Below, in pieces: positions 33,624-43,597 of a stretch of DNA of 64,000 nucleotides (position 1 is its first letter; every line of letters begins with the position of its first letter). Both the position numbers and the translations under genes were made by a program. A model generated the notes under the pieces. The model was not told where the DNA came from and did not search any database. It was given only the letters and a program-made list of their open reading frames with translations. This DNA is from Candidatus Geothermarchaeum rappei (lineage in GTDB: Archaea > Thermoproteota > Nitrososphaeria > Geothermarchaeales > JDFR-13): the NCBI GenBank assembly GCA_002011085.2, contig MTMB02000001.1:941007-1005006 (forward strand). Reading direction: 5' to 3'.

Positions 33624-34775
33624 ATGGATAAGAATAAAGTTAGGAAGATAAGTCTTCCTATAGAGATAAACAAGAGTTTTGAAGATCCTTTATTCACCAA
33701 GGCCAAGATTGTAAATATGATATTTTCATACTCACAGGAATTCATTGTGGAGAAGGATATCTCAAGAATCAAGAAACTAGAAAAAATATACTATGAGGAG
33801 ATGGAGGGGATTAAGCTTTCGATCGATGATTTAAAGACATCTATTTTAAAGCCGATGGAGAAACTGGGGAGCTACTCGATACCCAGCATCTCAAATATAC
33901 TTGAAGGACATTCTATTAAGGAGGCTAATAAATGGCTGGGGGAATACGGTATTGGAGCATATGACTCGAGTTGGCATAGAGGCGGTGCACATTTCTTAGC
34001 CGACTACCTCATCTTCAACACGGGCTATTTCTACTATAACTACGGTGTAAACGAAGGCGGGTCTGGAAGCCACCCAATAATTTTACTGGGGAGAATAGAC
34101 GATATGGATCCCGACCTAGAGGGGAAGAGACATGAGACTAGTGTCGGCATAAAACTAAGTGAGAGGCTATTCGGTAAACACAAGGTTTTGTTGATGGATG
34201 AGTCTATGAACTATATATACACTATTAAATGGTCGAAGGATAAGAGGATGAGTCTAATCAATATAATGAAGGAGTTCTTCGACAAACTCATCTCCCATGG
34301 AGTGGTTCCACTAGGAGTATTTTATACAAGGGCCCGGGATATTGCCAGAACCCTGGAATACGCTGGTTATAATGTTGGTGATGCATATATCCAAGACAAG
34401 CATTTATTCAATCAAGTGTTGAAGAACGGGGAGAGAAGCCCCGTATTCAAGGTTATTAACCCTATTCTACAAGAGACAAATCTGGATATATCATGCTTCT
34501 ATTTGAAACTAGGGCCTACAAACGTGGTTAGGATAGAGTTTCCATCCAAGATATTATCGGATAAGGGGGTTATTCAAATGATTCACAAGGCTGTCCTCCT
34601 CCAGTCGGTACTGGGAGGAGGATATCCCTATGCTATGACAAGGGCCCATGAAATGTCGGTATTATCCGTAAATGATCGTATGGATATTGATGCGAGTATC
34701 GCTAAGATATTGAATATACCCCTTGAGTATCTATATAGTAGGAAGCAGGTGAGTAAATGGAGGTCAATAGCATGA
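33624..34775 (+). CDS. nurA: NurA 5'-3' nuclease
   Basis: A 383-residue NurA-family nuclease. With HerA it resects DNA ends made accessible by Mre11-Rad50. The RNase H-like active site starts at GAYDSSWHRGG (Asp114), and a second acidic region is in GVFYTRARDI. The C-terminal segment LQSVLGGGYPYAMTRAHEMSVLS is typical of the family. GGAGG precedes the ATG at 33624. Its stop overlaps the next gene by four bases (ATGA). Confidence 0.92.
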   Translation: MDKNKVRKISLPIEINKSFEDPLFTKAKIVNMIFSYSQEFIVEKDISRIKKLEKIYYEEMEGIKLSIDDLKTSILKPMEKLGSYSIPSISNILEGHSIKEANKWLGEYGIGAYDSSWHRGGAHFLADYLIFNTGYFYYNYGVNEGGSGSHPIILLGRIDDMDPDLEGKRHETSVGIKLSERLFGKHKVLLMDESMNYIYTIKWSKDKRMSLINIMKEFFDKLISHGVVPLGVFYTRARDIARTLEYAGYNVGDAYIQDKHLFNQVLKNGERSPVFKVINPILQETNLDISCFYLKLGPTNVVRIEFPSKILSDKGVIQMIHKAVLLQSVLGGGYPYAMTRAHEMSVLSVNDRMDIDASIAKILNIPLEYLYSRKQVSKWRSIA

Positions 34776-35416
34776 GGAAGATAAGAGTCTCTAGGTATTC
34801 TGGTTCAGAAACAGCTGTTGGCGAGGTTGCAAGTATAAACGGAAGCAAGTATATTATATATTTGTATCCCGAGAGATACCCTGAGATCTCTATTGGGGAC
34901 ATCCTCCTGATAGACAGCGGCATATATCACCCAATAATTGTTGTGGATGAAAATATCCATAGAGCGAGGAGAGAGCAAGGGTTCACCCCACTCCATACCG
35001 GGCATGACGAGTTGAAAGAGATATATCCTGACGCGGATAGACTTTATATCTACGCCATATCAGGGGTAAACGTGGCCTATGCCGATGAAAAGGGAAGTGT
35101 TAAAACGGGTTTTGGACCCTCTCCAAGGCTACATGACTTCGCATATGACATGGAAGAGGAGGATAAAGAGAGACTGTTTCTAGACGAGGGAGATACCCCT
35201 AATTTTACAATCCTTAGATACCTACTACATGGCGCTAGAGACCCGATACTTCTAAGGGAGTTCATAGCAAGGAATAGAGATGTTATCACTAAGCTCGGTG
35301 ATGAAAGAGAGGTTTTCAGCGCCTTTTTTAATGCAATTACCGAGATGAATCTGGGAGATGCCTTCCTAAAAACGGCTATAGATGACTTTCTCAGTATTAT
35401 GGGGTGGAGAGAATGA
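34772..35416 (+). CDS. Uncharacterised beta-rich protein within the NurA-HerA operon
   Basis: A 214-residue protein between nurA and herA. The first 100 residues read like a HAS-barrel (GEVASINGSKYIIYLY, then ISIGDILLID), resembling the N-terminal domain of HerA itself; this is a pattern judgement, not an alignment. The rest is acidic and helical (DMEEEDKERLFLDEGD and later). The start overlaps nurA (ATGA) and the end overlaps herA, so it is translated with both. GGAGGTC stands before the ATG at 34772, favouring it over the ATG at 34757. A role as an accessory or adaptor of the HerA-NurA machine is an inference. Confidence 0.7.
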   Translation: MRKIRVSRYSGSETAVGEVASINGSKYIIYLYPERYPEISIGDILLIDSGIYHPIIVVDENIHRARREQGFTPLHTGHDELKEIYPDADRLYIYAISGVNVAYADEKGSVKTGFGPSPRLHDFAYDMEEEDKERLFLDEGDTPNFTILRYLLHGARDPILLREFIARNRDVITKLGDEREVFSAFFNAITEMNLGDAFLKTAIDDFLSIMGWRE

Positions 35417-37182
35417 AGGTTATAGGGAGTGTTTTAGAGGCTTCATTTGAAAAGGGGATAGTTGCATGCTTGATGAGAGGAGAAGATCCAGAGGATTATC
35501 CAATTGGGAGCCTAGCTATCATAGATACAGATAGAAACTCATATCTAGCTATTCTAAATGAAGTCCAATATACCGGTGAACTTAACCCATCTATACTGAT
35601 GAATATCCCCAGTAGGTTTAGAGACGGGATAATGCCTCATGTGAGAAAGAGATATGTCAATTATATAGTTAAACTAATTCCAATCGCAAAATATTCTAAG
35701 GAGAAGAATATCACTGAGAAGCCCGATACAATACCTCCGTATGGAGCCAGGCTTATAAAGGCCGTTCCAAGCGAAATTGCAATTTACTATGGAGAACCTG
35801 ATTGGCAGAAGACGTATCCACTTGGGAGACCGAAGTTGATAGGTGAGGTTGGATACGAGGTTCCAGTCGATATTAAGAACCTCGTCAACTTGAATTTCGG
35901 GATATATGGTAAAAGCGGTAGTGGAAAGACTTTTATAGCAAATCTCCTCGTAGGATATGGAATTCTCTATACACTATATAACCGTGGTGAAGAAGACTAT
36001 ATAGATATACGGTTCCTCATATTCGACATGCATGATGAATACTCCCTCGAGGTTTTAGATAACAGTAGAAGGCCTATAGCCAAGGGTGTAGCAAATATCT
36101 TCAGGAAGGAATTTGTTATATATACGCCAGACATAGAAAACAGCAATAAATTTAGGATGAACTACCTGCCTATACCCCTATATGATATGCCCTCAGGTTA
36201 TCTCAAGATGATAATCGAGCCGCTAGGCGTGACACAGGCATTCCTCGATAACCTAGCGACTTTTGAGAAGAAGATAAAGAGGGTTATGGAGAAGAGCGGC
36301 AACACGATTCTCAGTGACCCAGGATACTGGATACTAGGCCTAATATTATCTCAGGAAACCATTGATAGGGTAATGAGCTTGATGGACAGGAGAGAGACAG
36401 AATTCATCGAGTCGGACAGATCGGTTACACGGAGAAGCCTATATGATTTGATTGAAGCTATTGAGAACGTGATCGGAGAGGAAAGAGAAGCTCTAAAATC
36501 ATTTAAGGCTGGTAGAAGGAGGCTCATAAGGCTTCTTAATATGCCGATATCATTTAAGAAGAAGTATTCGAGGACTATAGATGAGATCGTAAAATACCTC
36601 ATTAACCCCAAGGGCAAGAGCGTAGTAATAAGCATGGGTAGATATGAGAAGACCATGAGCGTATACCTAGCATTAGCCAATTTAATTGGAGAGAGACTGA
36701 GGATAAAGCTCCAAGAGAAAATTGCCGAGGGAATGGAAGAATCTCCCACGAAGATAATAATCTTATTAGAAGAGGCCCATAAGTTCCTTGAGAAGAAACC
36801 CGGGGCATATAGCCCATTTGGCGTGATCGCTAGAGAGATGAGGAAAAGAGGGGTCATAATTGTCCCAATTGACCAGAAACCAGGGGATCTTGACCCTGAT
36901 GTGACCAGCATGATATGGACGAATATGGTATTTGCATTGACGGACCCTAAAGATGTATCAGCTGCCTTAACCGGAATCGATAATCCGAAGCTCTATGAGA
37001 GTATAGTGTATTCCCTCAAGCCAGGTGAAGCGGTTATATATGGCCCGGCGGTAAAGTTCCCCGTTGTCCTGAGTATCGAGGATTATTCAAAGGTCTCAAG
37101 AGAGTTCGAGAAGAGATATAAGGAGTACATTGGTAAGAAGAGGAGTAAGAGTTTATATGAAGATGATCTATCCCGTGATTAG
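35413..37182 (+). CDS. herA: HerA hexameric DNA translocase/helicase
   Basis: A 589-residue HerA/FtsK-superfamily ATPase. An N-terminal HAS-barrel (about 1-60) is followed by the Walker A motif GKSGSGKT at 166-173. The Walker B region is IIILLEEAHKFL near residue 450, followed by REMRKRGVIIVPIDQKPGDLDPDV. The ATG at 35413 overlaps the previous stop, and a GTG at 35404 is the alternative. The arrangement nurA-X-herA-mre11-rad50 is the archaeal end-resection operon. The protein pumps DNA and stimulates NurA. Confidence 0.95.
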   Translation: MKVIGSVLEASFEKGIVACLMRGEDPEDYPIGSLAIIDTDRNSYLAILNEVQYTGELNPSILMNIPSRFRDGIMPHVRKRYVNYIVKLIPIAKYSKEKNITEKPDTIPPYGARLIKAVPSEIAIYYGEPDWQKTYPLGRPKLIGEVGYEVPVDIKNLVNLNFGIYGKSGSGKTFIANLLVGYGILYTLYNRGEEDYIDIRFLIFDMHDEYSLEVLDNSRRPIAKGVANIFRKEFVIYTPDIENSNKFRMNYLPIPLYDMPSGYLKMIIEPLGVTQAFLDNLATFEKKIKRVMEKSGNTILSDPGYWILGLILSQETIDRVMSLMDRRETEFIESDRSVTRRSLYDLIEAIENVIGEEREALKSFKAGRRRLIRLLNMPISFKKKYSRTIDEIVKYLINPKGKSVVISMGRYEKTMSVYLALANLIGERLRIKLQEKIAEGMEESPTKIIILLEEAHKFLEKKPGAYSPFGVIAREMRKRGVIIVPIDQKPGDLDPDVTSMIWTNMVFALTDPKDVSAALTGIDNPKLYESIVYSLKPGEAVIYGPAVKFPVVLSIEDYSKVSREFEKRYKEYIGKKRSKSLYEDDLSRD

Positions 37183-37201
37183 CCGAGTAAGAGGTGTTTA
37201 G

Positions 37202-38401
37202 ATGAAGATACTTCATCTATCGGATTTACATCTGGGGGTGTCGTTCAAAAGTCTAAAGGGATATAATGTCGGGCGTCACGTAAATGAAAATATACTCGAT
37301 AATATAGAGAAATGCTTCAGATACGCTGTGGATAATCAGATTGATACGGTGCTCATTAGTGGTGACATCTTCAACAACATATTTGTCTCATACTACTATG
37401 CACATCGACTAGTGGACAAGCTTAAAATACTTTATGATAAGAGGATCCCAGTTGTGATGGTTGCTGGAAACCATGACGCCCCTAAGATGAGGGGTATGCA
37501 TACTCCGCTGGTGGTTCTATCTAGATTGGGAATAGAAAATATACATTATCAAGAAGGGCTTCCAGATAAGCCTATTAAGCTTGATGTAAATGGTGAGAAG
37601 ATAGGGATACTGCCTCTACCATATATCCCGATATCGAGCGCTGATGATCACAATGAGAAGATTAGGGAATTTATAGAAGTGATGATTAAGGAAATGAGTG
37701 ACGTGGATATACGTATCCTGGTAACACATTACGATGTAGCCGGGGCTAGATATAGTGAGTCTGATCCATTGGCAAATAGCTACTATAAGTTGATTGCAAG
37801 TATATCTCCCTCCTCCTTTATGCCAGAGGAATTTGATTATATTGCCCTCGGGCATATCCACCTACATCAGGTGATTAGAGGATATGATAACATGTACTAC
37901 TCTGGGTCGATTGATAGGATGAATTTTGGAGAGGCAGGTGAAGACAAGGGTTTTATAATCGTTGATTTAGAGAGAGGCTCTAGTCCTAAAGTGGATTTTA
38001 TACGTGTGGATCCCGTCAAAATGGTGAGTACCCCGGATTTGGATGTGGGTGATGAAGACCCATTATCAAATATCATAGATTTCCTCGAGGATAAGGATAT
38101 AGAAGGATCTCTACTTAGGATAAATATACGTACGAACATAACTGGATGGAGGAAGCTGAGGGAAAAAGAATCTACACTAGATAACTATCTCTTAACGAAT
38201 AGGAAGGTGGTTGGATACAGGATAGATAGAGATATTAGAAGGGTTAAGGGAGAGATCGAGATCGGTAAACTTAGGCTAGACAGGGGAGACTGGCTTCTTG
38301 AGATGATGGAGAAATATATCGAGAGCCTAGGAGAGATAAAACCGGAGGATAAGGCCGAGATGAAGAAGTATGTTAGGAAGCTATTTGAGGAGCTACAGTG
38401 A
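37202..38401 (+). CDS. mre11: Mre11 DNA double-strand-break nuclease
   Basis: A 399-residue metallophosphoesterase nuclease. The five phosphodiesterase motifs are visible: SDLHLG (near 7), SGDIFNN (near 54), AGNHDAP (near 92), THYDVAGA (near 180) and GHIHLHQ (near 219). The C-terminal part should form the Rad50-binding helices. GAGG-like sequence precedes the ATG, and 12 bases separate the stop from rad50. It forms a complex with Rad50 and starts end processing. Confidence 0.95.
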   Translation: MKILHLSDLHLGVSFKSLKGYNVGRHVNENILDNIEKCFRYAVDNQIDTVLISGDIFNNIFVSYYYAHRLVDKLKILYDKRIPVVMVAGNHDAPKMRGMHTPLVVLSRLGIENIHYQEGLPDKPIKLDVNGEKIGILPLPYIPISSADDHNEKIREFIEVMIKEMSDVDIRILVTHYDVAGARYSESDPLANSYYKLIASISPSSFMPEEFDYIALGHIHLHQVIRGYDNMYYSGSIDRMNFGEAGEDKGFIIVDLERGSSPKVDFIRVDPVKMVSTPDLDVGDEDPLSNIIDFLEDKDIEGSLLRINIRTNITGWRKLREKESTLDNYLLTNRKVVGYRIDRDIRRVKGEIEIGKLRLDRGDWLLEMMEKYIESLGEIKPEDKAEMKKYVRKLFEELQ

Positions 38402-38413
38402 GGTGGATAAGAT

Positions 38414-40762
38414 ATGAGGATGAGACTACTACATCTCAAGCTGGAGAACATTGCTAGCTATGGTAGGATTGATAATGAACTGGATTTTGGCGACCTCGCA
38501 TATCCACTCTTTGTCTCAGGGCCAAACGGTGCAGGGAAAACGACATTCTTCGTCGATGGCGTAACATTCGCTTTATTCTCAGGCGCCTATGGACGGGGGC
38601 CTAGGGGAAGGGATTCCTCAAAGAAGTTGATTGCACCCGCTGGTAGGAAGCTATCTGGATATGTCGACCTAACATTTTCTGCTGGTAACGATCTCTACCG
38701 CATCATAAGAATGGAGAAGCAGATGGGTAAGAATAGGGGTTGGGAGAGTACTCTATTCATCCAAAGGGGTGGTAGATGGATTAAGGAGGGATATGGAGAA
38801 GAGGTCGATGAAAAGATAAAATCGATTATTGGATTCGACTACAATACATTCCTAAATTCAGTGGTGATTAGACAAGGTGAGGTATTCTCATTTATAGAGA
38901 AGAAGGATTATGAGAGAAGAGACCTCCTGCTAAAACTACTAAATATCGAGCTCGACAGATACAGAAAAGCCGTAGAAAAGAAGATAGATGAAATTGAGAA
39001 GAAGGTAGAGGGGGTTAACGGACAACTTAACCAAGCTAGAAGCATGCTCAAATATAAATCAATGGCGGAGATAAAGGAGAAGAGGAGGGAGATTAGGAAG
39101 AGGCTTGCTGATCTTGAAAAGAAAATCAGGGAAGTCGATAAGGATAAGAAGAAGTTGGAGAAACATAGGAGTAGACTAAACCGTGATATAGGTGCCATGG
39201 AAAAGGCCAAGGAAAAGCTGGGATCCATTGATAGGGATATCGAGAAGGTTGAGGCTCAAATAAGGTCTTTGGGATACTTAGGTAACCCAGATGAAATACC
39301 TTTTATCGAGGAGAAGATACAGCGACTCAATATTCTAAAGAGACATATAGAGGAGAAGGAGAGGAGAGAGAAGGATCTGGAAAAAATAATCAAAGGTTTT
39401 GAAGAACTTAGGAAAAAGAGGGAGCAAAAAAATCGTAAAAAAGAAGAATTTAGTAGGCTACTGAAAAAAGCTGAGACAGACTCCATTGAAGAGGTGGAGG
39501 AAGAACTGGGTAAGCTTGTGGTAGAGGTAGGGAGGCTTAGTGAAAGACAAAAGAGCCTAGGAGAATCATTGGAAATACTTAGGACGACAAAAGAGCCTAA
39601 GTGTCCTGTATGTGGGAGAGAATTAACTGAAGAACATAGACATAATCTAATAAGGAAAATGGAGAAGGAGATTAGTGAAGTGAATATGAAATTGAAGAAG
39701 CTAGAGGAAAACATCAAGTCCATAAGAAAACTATTTAAGGAGATGAGGAGAGTTAAAGAAGAAATATCTAGTATTGAGAGCATCGAAAACCATTTATTAG
39801 AAGTGTTGAAGGAATATAAGGAGGAGGATGTAATAAATGAGAAAAGGGAATTAGATGAGGCGTTGAAGAAAATTCAACTAGAGACTAAAGACCTTTTTGA
39901 AGAGATAAACCGGTATTTTAGGTTCAGATGCGATATTCACACGATAGATAAAGTAAAGCGTGTAATTGGAGAGTGTAAGGAATTATTTGGAAGGCTTGAC
40001 GTGCTGAAAACAGAGAGGGAGAAGCTTAAGACCGAGATCAATTTAGAGGCCTACAAAAAACTGATAGATAAACTAAATAAACTAAACAATAGGATAAGTG
40101 GGTTGGAGGATAAGAGAAGGGAGTTGACATCGGAGGAGGTAAACCTAAGACGTGATTTGAAGGAGTTGGAGGAACAGGAAAAGCTGTTTAAGAAGATAAA
40201 GAGGCTCGAGGGAGAGCTAGCTAAACTCGAGAAGACACTGAGGATATGGAGATTATTAGATAATTATGTTTTTGCCGAGAGCATGTTCCCCCGGAGTCTC
40301 CTAAAGAGTATCGTCGAGGATCTACTGACATCTGAAGTGAATAGGATATTATCGAGAATATTCCCAGAGGCATCGATAAACCTCAGAGTGTCAGAAGGGG
40401 GAAAAGGAGTTGAGCTACAGATATATATCAATAATGTCTTGAGAGACAGGCTTACGCTAAGCGGTGGGGAGAAGACCCTCATAGGCTTTGCGATTAGACT
40501 TGGAATAAGCTCGTTGGTAAGCCACCTCCATTCAGGCGGAACCACTCCTGACTTCATAATTATTGACGAGGGATTCGGTCCACTTGATGAGGAGAATAAG
40601 AATCTGATTGCCGAGATGCTAGGCTCGTTAATTGAGGAAGAGATGTATTCTCAAGTAATCGTGATATCCCATGAAACCGAGCTTAAGAATCACCCAGTGT
40701 TCAAGAGCATAGTGGATGTGACTAAGGAGAAGGGCTATAGCCGTCTAAGGATAAGGGTATGA
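38414..40762 (+). CDS. rad50: Rad50 SMC-like ATPase
   Basis: A 782-residue ABC/SMC-type ATPase. Walker A GPNGAGKTTF is near residue 36. Long coiled coils flank a zinc hook CPVCGREL near residue 397. The ABC signature LSGGEKTLIGF is near 683 and Walker B with D-loop IIIDEGFGPLDEEN near 722. Length is somewhat shorter than in many archaea, where about 850-900 residues are usual, so the coiled coil is short. It is the last gene of the operon. Confidence 0.95.
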   Translation: MRMRLLHLKLENIASYGRIDNELDFGDLAYPLFVSGPNGAGKTTFFVDGVTFALFSGAYGRGPRGRDSSKKLIAPAGRKLSGYVDLTFSAGNDLYRIIRMEKQMGKNRGWESTLFIQRGGRWIKEGYGEEVDEKIKSIIGFDYNTFLNSVVIRQGEVFSFIEKKDYERRDLLLKLLNIELDRYRKAVEKKIDEIEKKVEGVNGQLNQARSMLKYKSMAEIKEKRREIRKRLADLEKKIREVDKDKKKLEKHRSRLNRDIGAMEKAKEKLGSIDRDIEKVEAQIRSLGYLGNPDEIPFIEEKIQRLNILKRHIEEKERREKDLEKIIKGFEELRKKREQKNRKKEEFSRLLKKAETDSIEEVEEELGKLVVEVGRLSERQKSLGESLEILRTTKEPKCPVCGRELTEEHRHNLIRKMEKEISEVNMKLKKLEENIKSIRKLFKEMRRVKEEISSIESIENHLLEVLKEYKEEDVINEKRELDEALKKIQLETKDLFEEINRYFRFRCDIHTIDKVKRVIGECKELFGRLDVLKTEREKLKTEINLEAYKKLIDKLNKLNNRISGLEDKRRELTSEEVNLRRDLKELEEQEKLFKKIKRLEGELAKLEKTLRIWRLLDNYVFAESMFPRSLLKSIVEDLLTSEVNRILSRIFPEASINLRVSEGGKGVELQIYINNVLRDRLTLSGGEKTLIGFAIRLGISSLVSHLHSGGTTPDFIIIDEGFGPLDEENKNLIAEMLGSLIEEEMYSQVIVISHETELKNHPVFKSIVDVTKEKGYSRLRIRV

Positions 40763-40856
40763 GCATATCCAAAGATTTTAATATATAGCTCATATTTCAA
40801 ATAATTAACAGAGTGATTTAGACAGTAGATGAATATCCCTATGGATGTGATAACCT

Positions 40857-41999
40857 ATGAGGCATTATGATGTTATAGTTGTAGGAGCAGGTCCAGCAGG
40901 CATACCTGCTGCTATGAATGCAGCTAAATACGGTGCAGAGACACTATTACTTGAGAAGAATGAGGTCATAATGGCTAAGAAGCCATGTGGAGAAGCGACT
41001 AGCCTAGGCACATTCAAGGACATGGGAATAGACCCAAAGCCATATATAATTTTACATAAGGTTATTCCAAGGGTGTTTGCACCCAACGGTAAATACATCG
41101 ATGTATCCAGCGCCCCAACATTTTCAATAAATAAGACGATGTATCTACAGGAACTTGCCCTTAAAGCGGCTGAGAAGGGAGCGGAGATCCATGTTAGGGA
41201 GAAGGTGGAGGCAGTCATTAGGAAAGAGAACATGTTCCATGTGAAGACATCAAATACAACTTATACTGCTAAGGTTGTCATTGGAGCAGATGGATATAAC
41301 TCTATTGTTGCCAAGAGTCTAGGCATAAGGGAAAAATCCGAGCCGATACCCACTCTAGTTTATCTAATGGTAAATGTAAAGCTCAGGGACTCGGAGTCAG
41401 CTCGATTCTATCTAGGGACAGAGGTTGCTCCAAAGGGATATGCATGGATATTTCCAAGAGAAGAGAAGGTGGCTGAAGTAGGTATAGGGGTAAGAGGTGG
41501 AATGGCTAAGAAGTATCTAGACGCGTTTGTAAAGGCCCATGAAGACGAGCTTGGGGAAGCACAGATAATAGACTATAGGGGGGCACCAGTGCCCATCGGG
41601 GGATTAATTAGTAAGAACTATGGAGATGGATTCATACTTATTGGCGATGCCGCGGGGACAGTCATACCATTAACAGGGGCGGGTATACATGCATCGGGCG
41701 TCGCAGGCCTAGCTGCGGGTAAGGTCGCTGCCCAAGCAGTGTCAGAAGGTGAGTGGTCGGAGAAGGCTATGGCTAGGTGGGTAGACGAGTATAAAGAGTG
41801 GATCGATAAGATAAACTTTAGTCTAAAGGTTATGCGTTTCCTCGAGAAGCTTAGTGATAGAGAACTGAATCAGCTTGCAGACGTATTGAAGCCCGACGAC
41901 ATAGTGAGGTTAGCTAATGGGGAGAACGTTAGATCTGTGGCTATGCGTCTACTGAAGCATCCCGGGATAGCGTATAAACTCGCTAAGGCAATCCTGTAA
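40857..41999 (+). CDS. Geranylgeranyl reductase family flavoprotein
   Basis: A 380-residue FAD-binding protein. The FAD loop GAGPAGIPAAMNAAKYGAE is near residue 10. The PCGEATS motif near 45 contains the conserved cysteine of archaeal geranylgeranyl reductases. The second FAD motif IGDAAGTVIPLTGAGI is near 262. These enzymes saturate isoprenoid chains of membrane lipids or menaquinones. FixC-type electron transfer dehydrogenases share the fold, which is a real alternative here since EtfAB is encoded in the window. It has its own AT-rich upstream region after rad50. Confidence 0.85.
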   Translation: MRHYDVIVVGAGPAGIPAAMNAAKYGAETLLLEKNEVIMAKKPCGEATSLGTFKDMGIDPKPYIILHKVIPRVFAPNGKYIDVSSAPTFSINKTMYLQELALKAAEKGAEIHVREKVEAVIRKENMFHVKTSNTTYTAKVVIGADGYNSIVAKSLGIREKSEPIPTLVYLMVNVKLRDSESARFYLGTEVAPKGYAWIFPREEKVAEVGIGVRGGMAKKYLDAFVKAHEDELGEAQIIDYRGAPVPIGGLISKNYGDGFILIGDAAGTVIPLTGAGIHASGVAGLAAGKVAAQAVSEGEWSEKAMARWVDEYKEWIDKINFSLKVMRFLEKLSDRELNQLADVLKPDDIVRLANGENVRSVAMRLLKHPGIAYKLAKAIL

Positions 42000-42003
42000 A
42001 ACA

Positions 42004-43290
42004 CTATGATAAGGTTAGGAGCAGTAGCCAGGGAGGCATTATCCACAGCTCCCTCTCCTTCTTCACTATTTCAAACGTATCCTTAGCGATTATGATACCC
42101 ATATCCTTCTCAACCTTCTTTAAAGCGGTGTCGATCTTCTTGATCTCCCTCCTGCTAAGCCTCTTTGTGTAGTTGACAACAATAGGGATCTCAACCCCAT
42201 CTCGCTCCCATATGATGCTTATCTCTTTATTAGCCTTCTTCCAGTAGAACCTCGCGTCTAGATGAAGCGCTATGAAGCCCTCTATAACCTTCCCAATATA
42301 CTCATCAGCACTAAACTTCTCAGGGTAGAAGGCATATGCATATGCAGGGGAATATGGATATGTCTTGGGTAGCTTCCTCGAGCTCCTACCCCTCTCAATC
42401 TTGTTCTTAAGCTGATATAGTAAGAAGGATTTAATCGCTATATCGAAGTAGTTTATAATCGTCCTAATATCCTTTCCAAGCATTGAAGAGAGGTGGTTAT
42501 AATTTGTCTGAGACCCTACTGAATAGGAGATATACTTCAATATTTTCTCAACTAGATAAGGCTCCTTCCTCTTCTCGGCCCGTGGGATCAGCATGTATAT
42601 AATCTTATTGATGATCTCATTACGGGCCCTCTTAGATATCTCATTTATATCGTCTACATCCATCAATGAGGGAATACCCCCAGTAAGTAGATAACTATCG
42701 AACTCCTCTGATAAATGCAGGTACTCCACGTATTTCCTCCTTAGATCCAGAACCTCGAACTTAACTGTCTTGGGATATATTTTTTTAATCGCTAGATACT
42801 CTCTGAAGGTCAATGGCTTGACAAAAATTTTCTTGATGTTACTAGGCAGGTCATCTAAAACATATGATGCCGTGGCAATGACATGAACCTTCTCATTACC
42901 ACCCTTTATGGAATCAGTTATGTAATACCATTCACTATTATACTGAACTTCATCCAAGAAGATATATGTCTCTTTCTTGGTATCTTTAAGCGACTCCCTC
43001 AATACATTTTTCTCATAAAACTCAAGCTCCTCTGCAAGCTTGAGGTCATCCTCTAGGGATAGATATAGGATCCTCTTTGGATCCACATTATTGTCTAGTA
43101 GATCATCTATTACCTGGGCTAGGATAGTTGTCTTACCGATGCCCAAAGGCCCATATAGTATTATCCAGTCCTCCTTATCCACTTGGTCCCTAACTTCCTT
43201 GAATATGTTTCTCTTAAAACGTTTCTTACCCTCGGTAATTATGTCCCTCTCCCAATGAGGATTGTATGTACGGGACCATGATTTTGCCAT
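42004..43290 (-). CDS. AAA ATPase (archaeal ATPase / DUF4143 type)
   Basis: A 428-residue P-loop ATPase. Walker A LYGPLGIGKTT is near residues 46-55 and Walker B IFLDEVQY near 110-117. The following IATASYVLDD and VKPLTFREYLAIK motifs belong to the archaeal/bacterial ATPase family that carries a C-terminal PD-(D/E)XK-like DUF4143 domain. A restriction-like catalytic set in the C-terminus is not clear. These proteins are common in archaea, often in variable copy, and their function is unknown. The ATG at 43290 is preferred because GGTGA precedes it. Confidence 0.75.
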   Translation of the reverse strand: MAKSWSRTYNPHWERDIITEGKKRFKRNIFKEVRDQVDKEDWIILYGPLGIGKTTILAQVIDDLLDNNVDPKRILYLSLEDDLKLAEELEFYEKNVLRESLKDTKKETYIFLDEVQYNSEWYYITDSIKGGNEKVHVIATASYVLDDLPSNIKKIFVKPLTFREYLAIKKIYPKTVKFEVLDLRRKYVEYLHLSEEFDSYLLTGGIPSLMDVDDINEISKRARNEIINKIIYMLIPRAEKRKEPYLVEKILKYISYSVGSQTNYNHLSSMLGKDIRTIINYFDIAIKSFLLYQLKNKIERGRSSRKLPKTYPYSPAYAYAFYPEKFSADEYIGKVIEGFIALHLDARFYWKKANKEISIIWERDGVEIPIVVNYTKRLSRREIKKIDTALKKVEKDMGIIIAKDTFEIVKKERELWIMPPWLLLLTLS

Positions 43291-43302
43291 CTCAATCACC
43301 AT

Positions 43303-43585
43303 TTAATAAACTGTGGCAAGTACCTTAAAAATGTTGTTTATTACATTTTTATGCAAGAAAATATTGGGATATTATTACCATTGAATACATTTAAAGCAAT
43401 TTTAAAATTCTTAAACATATATTTCAAGCGAGTATATATATCATTGAAAGATGTTTTTGTGGGGCTGTGGATAATAATATTACATATGTAAATTTTTATA
43501 CATCTATTAATCTAACATTCGTCAATTAATATTAAATTTTGTTTATGAAATATTATTTCAGTTGGGGATTAGGGTATTTGCCTAG
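43303..43585. other. AT-rich intergenic spacer
   Basis: About 280 bases between two divergent genes. It is strongly AT-rich, with several TATA-like stretches (GTATATATATC at about 43432-43442 and ATTTTTATAC around 43492-43501) and a G-rich island (GGGGCTGTGG at about 43459-43468). I see no RNA gene, no open frame of note and no clear repeat. It presumably holds the promoters of the ATPase and SIS genes. Confidence 0.6.
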
Positions 43586-43597
43586 GTGTCTACCCGG

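Noticed and set aside
39256-39783. A 175-codon minus-strand frame inside rad50
   Set aside because: Its Leu/Ser/Phe-rich composition is the expected antisense of Lys/Glu-rich coiled coil; no start context was seen.
43303-43585. tRNA or CRISPR in the AT-rich spacer
   Set aside because: No cloverleaf arms or regularly repeated units were found.
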